A program made the position numbers and the translations under genes. The notes beneath the pieces are model-generated. The model was not told the origin of the DNA. It saw nothing but the letters and a program-made list of their open reading frames with translations, and made no database searches. Shown piece by piece: positions 57,988 to 64,000 of a DNA stretch of 64,000 bases (positions are counted from its first letter, which is position 1; every line of letters starts with the position of its first letter). Source of the stretch: Dactylorhiza incarnata. Lineage: Eukaryota; Streptophyta; Magnoliopsida; Asparagales; Orchidaceae. The stretch is from positions 1,649,001-1,713,000 of the forward strand of contig JAWHQI010000304.1 of assembly GCA_033032865.1 (NCBI GenBank), written 5' to 3'.

Positions 57988-59951
57988 ATGGTGAAAACTG
58001 GGAAGGACGATCGCGAGGGCGAAGGTAGGCTAAAATGCGCCTGGGCTTTCTGCGAACACGAGTTCTTCTGCTGCAACATGAGCAAGGACGAATACCTCAC
58101 CTCCCTGGCCGACTTCGTCCCCCCCCCCCCCCCCCCCCCCGAGTTCACAGCTCGCCGCACGGGGTAGGATGAGATGATTAACACCCTCCGACCCGATGAG
58201 ATCGCCATCCCTATCGCACATTTCGCGGTGGGCCTGCGACTTCCCCTCTGGCCCGAGATTCGCCAGGTACGTTCCCTTTTCCTCTTCATTTTTCTCGCAG
58301 GAGTAGTCTCGCTCGCAATAGTTTTCATTGCTTGTGGTTTTCCAGGCGCTCCGGCACTACTGAGTAGTCCTCGCCCAACTCACCCCTAATGCGATGACGG
58401 TGATCGTGGGTTTCGCATGCTTCCTGCGCGAGGAGCGCATCGAGTTTAGCCTCCCGGTCTTCCGGAAACTATTCTCCTTCCGCGCCTACACAGAGGGTAC
58501 CGTCTACTTTGTAGGCTCGGGGTGCAAGGTCGTCGAGACCGTCAACAAGGCCCACTTCTGGGCTCAGAAGTTCCTCCTCGTGAAGGGGAACTTCAGCAAC
58601 ATCCCCGTCTCTCCTGTCCAATACAACGATAGCGTCTACCGCCCTCCAGTTCTCGGCGGCACCGATGCCGACCTCTACCAGTTCTTCCAGAAGAAGAACC
58701 TCGAGATGTGCCATCTCCGCCGCAACGTCGATAAGCTACTACCGGTGCTCCCCAGGGAAGGTAAGGATCTCCCCCCACCACTCGTGTTCTTTTTAATTTT
58801 CGGCATTCTTCCTAACATAATTTTCGTCAGGTGAGCGAGACATCCCCCTCCACCCTCCTTATGCGAGTAACATAAAACCCTCCGCCGACCTCGCCCTCGC
58901 TACCATGGGGGCGGCGGCGTGCCGAGAGGTTACTCCCGCGACCGCTACCACTTCCAAGAAGAGGGCAGAGGCCCCGAGTAGCAAACCTTCCCGCCAGCCA
59001 ACTCCAAAGAAACCCAAGAAGGGCGAGAGCTCGCGTACTTCCATGAAGGGGAAGCGCCCTGCCGAGCTCTCGGGTCGCGAGGCCGGCACTTCCGTGCTCC
59101 CCGAGGATCTAGAAGCCGAGGAGCCAGTCGAGGCCACTGCCAGGACCTCGGCACCGCCCCTTCCGTCGAACCACCTGCACTTCGGCCTTGGCGAGCGAGC
59201 CCGGGATGAAACCGGCGAGCGCCTAGTGCGCTGGAGAGAAGAGGTCAACCGGATCGACGTCTCCTCCATACTTCCCACTTGGGTGGAGAAGGACGTCGCG
59301 ACCTCCCACGCCTTCAACTTCTCCTTCATCATGTATGGTCGTGAGGACGCCGCGGCTTATAAGGAAGAAACCGCCAGGGGCCTCGCCTATGAAAGCGCGA
59401 GGTCCCAGCTGCGGGCTATGGAGCTCGCCCACATGACGGGGAGAAGATGCCTGCAGCTGGAGCGCGAGTATGCAGAGCTTGCCGAGGCCTACAAGGCCTC
59501 CCAGGCGAAAGTCGACGAGTTAAAGGAAGAGCTAGCTGCCGCCGAGACCGGGATGGTGAGTCATTTATCTATAGCATCTCCTTTCTCCCCAACTTGTCTT
59601 GTCTTACGTGTTTCTTGTTCGCAGGATGCCGAGATGGCCAGGCTTTCAGATGCTCGGGTCCTGAGCCTGGAGGGCGAGGTCGCCGGGCTGAAGGCACTCA
59701 ACCGCGACCTTGCTCGCGCCGCCGTCCCCCCTTCTCCCCACCGTTTAAAGGAAGAGAGGCGAGACCGCGACGAGGCGCTTCGCGTAGAGTCGACGAATGC
59801 GGCTCGTTTCGTCTTCCAGGCCATGAAAGGAGCTGGATTGTTGGTTCCCGAGGTCGAGAGCGTGACAGTCGAGGACATCGTCCCGGAGCTCTTCAAGCCG
59901 CTCCCGCCGGTGAAGGATAGCGACGACGAGGAGTTTCTGAGCGAGGCTTAG
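57988..59951 (+). pseudogene. Antisense gene 2 of element B (Transposase_28-like), 4 exons
   Basis: Exons 57988-58266, 58346-58760, 58831-59555, 59625-59951; introns of 79, 70 and 69 bp, GT...AG, phases 0, 1, 0, giving about 581 codons. Exon 1: MVKTGKDDREGEGRL, a 22-C run coding prolines, then IAHFAVGLRLPLWPEIRQ. Exon 2: LTPNAMTVIVGFACFLREERIEFSLPVFRKLFSF, the Transposase_28-type block. Exon 3: Lys/Pro-rich linker, HFGLGERARDETGERLVRW, then a coiled coil (LEREYAELAEAYKASQAKVDELKEEL). Exon 4: coiled coil ending DDEEFLSEA. Two in-frame stops (TAG before DEMINTL, TGA in HYxVVLAQL where element A has Gly) kill this copy. Role unknown; the family is found with Ty3 elements. Confidence 0.75.
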
Positions 59952-60315
59952 GAGACAATTTTCATTTTGTTTTTAATGTATATTTTTGGGGTTGGCGAGA
60001 TCGCCGCCCAATGTAACTAAACTATTACATTGGAATGGAAATTTTGTGCACTGTTCTTTCTTGCTTGGTATTTTCTTTGATTTCATTTTTATTCGCTAGT
60101 TTGTGTATAGTACTCGCTCCTTGCCGTTTCACTTATTTTATATATGCCGAGAATTCCGTTCTTCGCCCAGCGAGAAGTTACCCTAAATTTTCGACCATAT
60201 TTCTTAAGGACCAAACCCCTTTTCTCATTATTATCTTGTGCCGAGGACCCCCCCTCTCACCAAAACGAGAAGTTATCCTCGCTTTCGAACTCCCTTAAGG
60301 ACCAAACTCCCTTTC
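59952..60315. other. 3' region of antisense gene 2 with a small duplication
   Basis: CTTAAGGACCAAA(C)CCC occurs twice (60205, 60293), with CGAGAAGTTA before each. It leads into the satellite. Confidence 0.45.
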
Positions 60316-62176
60316 CTCGCCAGCCTCTCCGCGAGATCAGCCTGACCCACCGGCTAGTGAGAGCCCGGCAGCGGGATCGTCCGGGGTAATCCAGCATAAA
60401 AGAACCTGTCAACCTCGCCAGCCTCTCTGCGAGATCAGCCTGACCCACCGGCTAGTGAGAGCCCGGCAACGGGATCGTCCGGGGAAATCCAGCAAAAAAG
60501 AATTTGTCAACCTTGCCAGCCTCTCCGCGAGATCAACCTGACCCACCGGCTAGTGAGAGCCCGGCAGCGGGATCGTCCGGGGCAATCCAGCATAAAAGAA
60601 CCTGTCAACCTCGCCAGCCTCTCCGCGAGATCAGCCTGACCCACCGGCTAGTGAGAGCCCGGCAGCGGGATCGTCCGGGGCAATCCAGCATAAAAGAATT
60701 TGTCAACCTTGTCAGCCTCTCCGCGAGATCAGCCTGACCCACCGGCTAGTGAGAGCCCGGCAGGGATCGTCCGGGGTAATCCAGCATAAAAGAATTTGTC
60801 GACCTCGCCAGCCTCTCCGCGAGATCAACCTGATCCACCGGCTAATGAGAGCCCGGCAGCGGGATCGTCTGGGGCAATCCAGCGTAAAAGAACCTGTCAA
60901 CCTCGCCAGCCTCTCCGAGAGATCAGCCTGACCCACCGGCTAATGAGAGCCCGACAACGGGATCGTTCGGGGCAATCCAGCATAAAAGAATTTGTCAACC
61001 TCGCCAGCCTCTCCGCGAGATCAACCTGACCCACCGGCTAGTGAGAGCCCGACAGCGGGATCGTCCGGGGCAATCCAGCATAAAAGAATTTGTCAACCTC
61101 GCCAGCCTCTCCGCGAGATCAACCTGATCCACCGGCTAGTGAGAGCCCGGCAGCGGGATCGTCCGGGGCAATCCAGCGTAAAAGAACCTGTCAACCTCGT
61201 CAGCCTCTCCGCGAGATCAGCCTGACCCACCGGCTAATGAGAGCCCGGCAGCGGGATCGTCCGGGGCAATCCAGCATAAAAGAATTTGTCAACCTCGCCA
61301 GCCTCTCCGCGAGATCAACCTGACCCACCGGCTAGTGAGAGCCCGGCAGCGGGATCGTCCGGGGCAATCCAGCATAAAAGAATTTGTCAACCTCGTCAGC
61401 CTCTTCGCGAGATCAACCTGATCCACCGGCTAGTGAGAGCCCGGCAGCGGGATCGTCCGGGGCAATCCAGCGTAAAAGAACCTGTCAACCTTGCCAGCCT
61501 CTCCGCGAGATCAACCTGACCCACCGGCTTGTGAGAGCCCGGCAGCAGGATCGTCGGGGCAATCCAGCAAAAAAGAATTTGTCAACCTTGCCAGCCTCTC
61601 CGCGAGATCAACCTGACCCACCGGCTAGTGAGAGCCCGACAGCGGGATCGTCCGGGGCAATCCAGCATAAAAGAATTTGTCAACCTCGCCAGCCTCTCCG
61701 CGAGATCAACCTGATCCACCGGCTAGTGAGAGCCCGACAGCGGGATCGTCCGGGGCAATCCAGCGTAAAAGAACCTGTCAACCTCGCCAGCCTCTCCGCG
61801 AGATCAGCCTGACCCACCGGCTAATGAGAGCCCGACAACGGGATCGTCCGGGGCAATCCAGCATAAAAGAATTTGTCAACCTCGCCAGCCTCTCCGCGAG
61901 ATCAACCTGACCCACCAACTAGTGAGAGACCGGCAGCGGGATCGTCCGGGGCAATCCAGCATAAAAGAATTTGTCAACCTCGCCAGCCTCTCCGCGAGAT
62001 CAACCTGATCCACCGGCTAGTGAGAGCCCGACAGCGGGATCGTCCGGGGCAATCCAGCGTAAAAGAACCTGTCAACCTTGCCAGCCTCTCCGCGAGATCA
62101 ACCTGACCCACCGGCTAGTGAGAGCCCGGCAGCGGGATCGTCCGGGGCAATCCAGCATAAAAGAATTTGTCAACCT
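60316..62176. repeat. 98-bp tandem repeat, about 19 units, with trimeric higher-order pattern
   Basis: The unit contains CGCCAGCCTCTCCGCGAGAT, CCACCGGCTAGTGAGAGCCC, GGGATCGTCCGGGGCAATCC, AGCATAAAAGAA. Variants at CAGCCTGACCC / CAACCTGACCC / CAACCTGATCC and at GAACCTGTC / GAATTTGTC recur every three units from about unit 4 to unit 18 (period ~294 bp). One unit has a 3-bp loss in CAGCGGGAT. The short + strand frames here shift because 98 is not a multiple of three. Confidence 0.93.
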
Positions 62177-62242
62177 CAGACCCATAGTTGAAGAAACAAC
62201 ACATGAGAAAAAATATATTAGAACGGGTATAGAAAAGGAACT

Positions 62243-62902
62243 TCATGGATAATAACGTTTCAAGTCATCCCCACTCCTGGCCCGACCGAGGGGTACCCCT
62301 TCCACATCTCGGAGGTGGTACCCTCCTGACTTTAACACTTCACTTACAATATACGGGCCCTCCCAGTTGGGATTGAGCTTACCTACCGTGCCCCCCCTTC
62401 CGGCCGCATCAACCTTCTTTAGTACCAAGTCTCCCTTCTGGAAATGTTTTACTCTGATATATTTGTCAAAGTACTTGGCTATCCGCCTTTTCACTTCCTC
62501 CTGCCTAACGGTGGCCAGGTCTCGGAGTTCCTCCACTAGGTCCAAAGACAATCTTTGGCCTTCTTCGTTGTTCGCTCTTCATTCTTCACCTCCTTCCCCT
62601 GCGGCGACCACTCTAGGTGTCTTGACTTCAAACTCAACCGGGAGGACAGCCTCAGATCCGTGGGATAGCTTGAAGGGGGTCTCCCCGGTGGCTGTGTTTG
62701 GGGTGGTCCTCAGTGCCCAGAGGACCGAGGGAAGTTGCTCCACCCAACTCCCTCTAAGGTTCTCGATCTTCTTCTTGAGGAGGTTCACTATAATTTTGTT
62801 CGCCGTCTCCACTTGCCCATTGCTCCTTGGGTGGTGGACCGACGCGAACCTGAGATCTATGCCAAGCTGAGTACAGAAACTAACGAACTCATCACTGGCG
62901 AT
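62243..62902 (-). pseudogene. Integrase C-terminal half of element B pol
   Basis: The minus strand begins at the LTR edge with SDEFVSFCTQLGIDLRFASVHHPRSNGQVETANKIIV (catalytic Glu of DDE), then NTATGETPFKLSHGSEAVLPVE, a TGA stop (62581-62579), RANNEEGQRLSLDLVEELRDLATVRQEEVKRR, and the GPF-like LNPNWEGPYIVSEVLKSGGYHLRD, ending LKRYYP-stop. Typical of Tat/Athila-type Ty3 pol. Everything before the last third of the integrase core is gone. Confidence 0.85.
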
Positions 62903-63566
62903 GTTGACGCCAGGAAAATCCTGACCTCAAGATTCTGACCGATGCAACCCGAGGTTACTGATCCTGTGGTCCAGCTCCACGGCTTGGATAGCTAAAATAG
63001 GAGAGAGAAAATGACTAAGCACACCCCAGGTGCTCCAGCAGGGAGGTCCCACCACGTTCCCAAACTTCCCCTCCGCAACCAAAAGCTGGGCGAGGTACTA
63101 GACGGGCATGGATTTGGCGAGTATCCAACTTGGGGGGACCTCGACCACTTCCAAAAGTGCCATTTCTAGTACCCCTGGGGGTCTATTTATAGAGAAATCC
63201 TAGGGGGGGTACAGGCGAGTATACTGCCTCTGCTCGCGAGTTACAAGGGCTACTCGCCCATACTCGCGAGATACTCGCCCATACTCGCGAGATACTCGCC
63301 CAAGCTCGTCTCTGCTCGCGACTTGCTCGCCATACTCGCCCCTTGCTCGCCATACTCGCCCCTTGCTCGCCCAGCTCGCCTCTACTCGCCATACTCGCCC
63401 CTTGCTCGCCCAGCTCGCCTCTTGCTCGCCCAGCTCGCCTCTTGCTCCTGCTGGCTGAGTTGCCTTGTGTCTTGGACTGCCGGCTTCTGTGCTGACCTTT
63501 TGATCTTGACTTCTGCCTACGTGGCTTTGAATGAGCCTACCCTCGGAGAATGAGGGTTGTACGCCA
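62903..63566 (-). repeat. 5' LTR of element B (or a related LTR)
   Basis: Minus strand TGGCGTACAACCC...TGGCGTCAACA, 664 bp, with TCTATAAATAGAC (63181-63193). Closer to LTR A than to the LTR at 55471. U3 carries the GGCGAG minisatellite (63225-63440). Confidence 0.72.
63225..63440 (-). repeat. GGCGAG-rich minisatellite in LTR U3
   Basis: Short variable repeats CTCGCCATACTCGCCCCTTG and CTCGCCCAGCTCGCCTCTTG; over 20 copies of CTCGC(C/G). Confidence 0.8.
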
Positions 63567-63568
63567 GG

Positions 63569-63998
63569 AAAAACACATCGGACTCGGGCAACGAGTAAAC
63601 TCCTTGGGGACACGGTTGCATGGAAGGAAAAAACACATAAGACATGAAGTATTAAACTACTTTAATTATTTTACCTGAAGTATTAAACTACTTTAATTAT
63701 TTTTCCTGAAGTTTTAAAAGAAAAAATGATATCTTTTTTTAAAAAACTGTGGCATGCATATAGCTAAAATTGGCCTGCATTTAACATCGCTCTTTTTAAA
63801 AAACTGTGGCCTGCATATAGCCAAAACTGGCCTGCGTTTAACATCTCTCTTAAAAAAAGATATCATTTTTTCTTTTAAAACTGTAGGAAAAATGATTCAA
63901 GTAGTTTAATTTAATACTTCATGTATTATGTTTTTTTCCTTCCATGCAACTGTGTCCCCCAAGGAGTTTACTCGTTTGTCCGAGTCCGATGTGTTTTT
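63569..63998. mobile_element. Foldback MITE with ~200-bp inverted arms, ~430 bp
   Basis: The left arm starts AAAAACACATCGGACTCGG; the right end (reversed) is the same. Matching continues through AACGAGTAAACTCCTTGGG, TTGCATGGAAGGAAAAAA and AAAAATGATATC. The loop contains two direct copies of a ~50-bp GTGGC(C/A)TGCATATAG unit. It abuts LTR B. The right flank is cut by the window end, so the target duplication is not seen. Confidence 0.8.
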
Positions 63999-64000
63999 AA

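Larger units (their letters stand above)
55471..63566 (-). mobile_element. Element B: deleted Tat-like Ty3 retrotransposon with antisense genes
   Basis: Sense strand is minus. From 5' to 3': LTR (63566-62903), integrase C-terminal half (62902-62243), 98-bp satellite, two antisense + strand genes, purine tract (56162-56148), 3' LTR (56147-55471). Gag, protease, RT and RNase H are absent. The two LTRs share ends and blocks (TGTACAAC, GAGGGGAAG, GTGGTGGG, TCAACA), but their U3 parts differ strongly. So the right LTR may come from a different related insertion. No matching target duplication was found. Confidence 0.65.

Noticed and set aside
60316..62176. CRISPR-like array
   Set aside because: The whole 98-bp unit repeats with no unique spacers, no cas genes, and the DNA is plant.
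60504..62252. Series of ~77-aa + strand ORFs (MSTSPASPRDQPDPPASE...)
   Set aside because: They restart every 98 or 196 bp with the satellite; 98 is not divisible by three, so they are repeat artefacts.
63200..63613. Minus-strand ORF (RGELGEQ repeats)
   Set aside because: Translation of the LTR minisatellite.

Overview
This is plant nuclear DNA, almost certainly from a TE-rich angiosperm. The evidence is GT-AG introns, TATA boxes, nested LTR retrotransposons (Copia and Ty3, including a chromodomain chromovirus), a Helitron, hAT and Harbinger-like DNA elements, LINE remnants, and two host genes of plant type. Nothing fixes the species; monocot versus eudicot is left open. There are no bacterial operons, CRISPR arrays, rRNA or tRNA genes that I can see.

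Layout, left to right. (1) 1-9457: the 3' part of a large Tat-like Ty3 retrotransposon (element A, + strand). It carries two decayed, intron-bearing genes on the opposite strand and ends in an LTR (8830-9457). A young chromovirus (280-5731) is inserted in one of those antisense genes. (2) 9458-11700: an unrecognised 260-aa ORF and AT-rich DNA. (3) 11700-15490: a tandem duplication of a ~750 bp gene-like segment; its first copy is split by a hAT element. (4) 15970-20600: a Ty3 pol fossil split by a 2.06 kb internally deleted Ty3 element, then another Ty3 gag-protease fossil. (5) 21491-22191: four intact exons of an RNA polymerase II RPB7 gene whose last exon is missing. (6) 22440-23040: CA-rich satellite. 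(7) 24123-33312: Copia-1, whose 5' LTR holds a 3.4 kb Helitron. (8) 33385-34010: LINE 3' end. (9) 34757-39724: Copia-2, inverted and decayed. (10) 40615-41530: a Harbinger-like element carrying an LRR-kinase-like fragment. (11) 42978-47943: a 4.97 kb solo LTR with a perfect target duplication. (12) 49010-51742: an intact four-exon host gene of unknown function (364 aa). (13) 52177-55470: LTR-like and unassigned repeats. (14) 55471-63566: element B, a relative of element A in the opposite orientation: 3' LTR, two antisense intron-bearing genes each with a TATA box, a 98-bp satellite with trimeric higher-order structure, an integrase remnant and another LTR. (15) 63569-63998: a foldback MITE with ~200 bp arms.

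The most interesting system is the antisense two-gene module between pol and the 3' LTR of elements A and B. It is present twice, with shared protein motifs, matching exon layout, its own TATA boxes, and one intron present in B but absent in A. Introns lying antisense to the genomic RNA survive retrotransposition unspliced, which would explain how a retroelement keeps a spliced gene. Almost all coding sequence here is TE-derived and broken. The only apparently intact host gene is 49010-51742. RPB7 is well preserved but 3'-truncated within the window.
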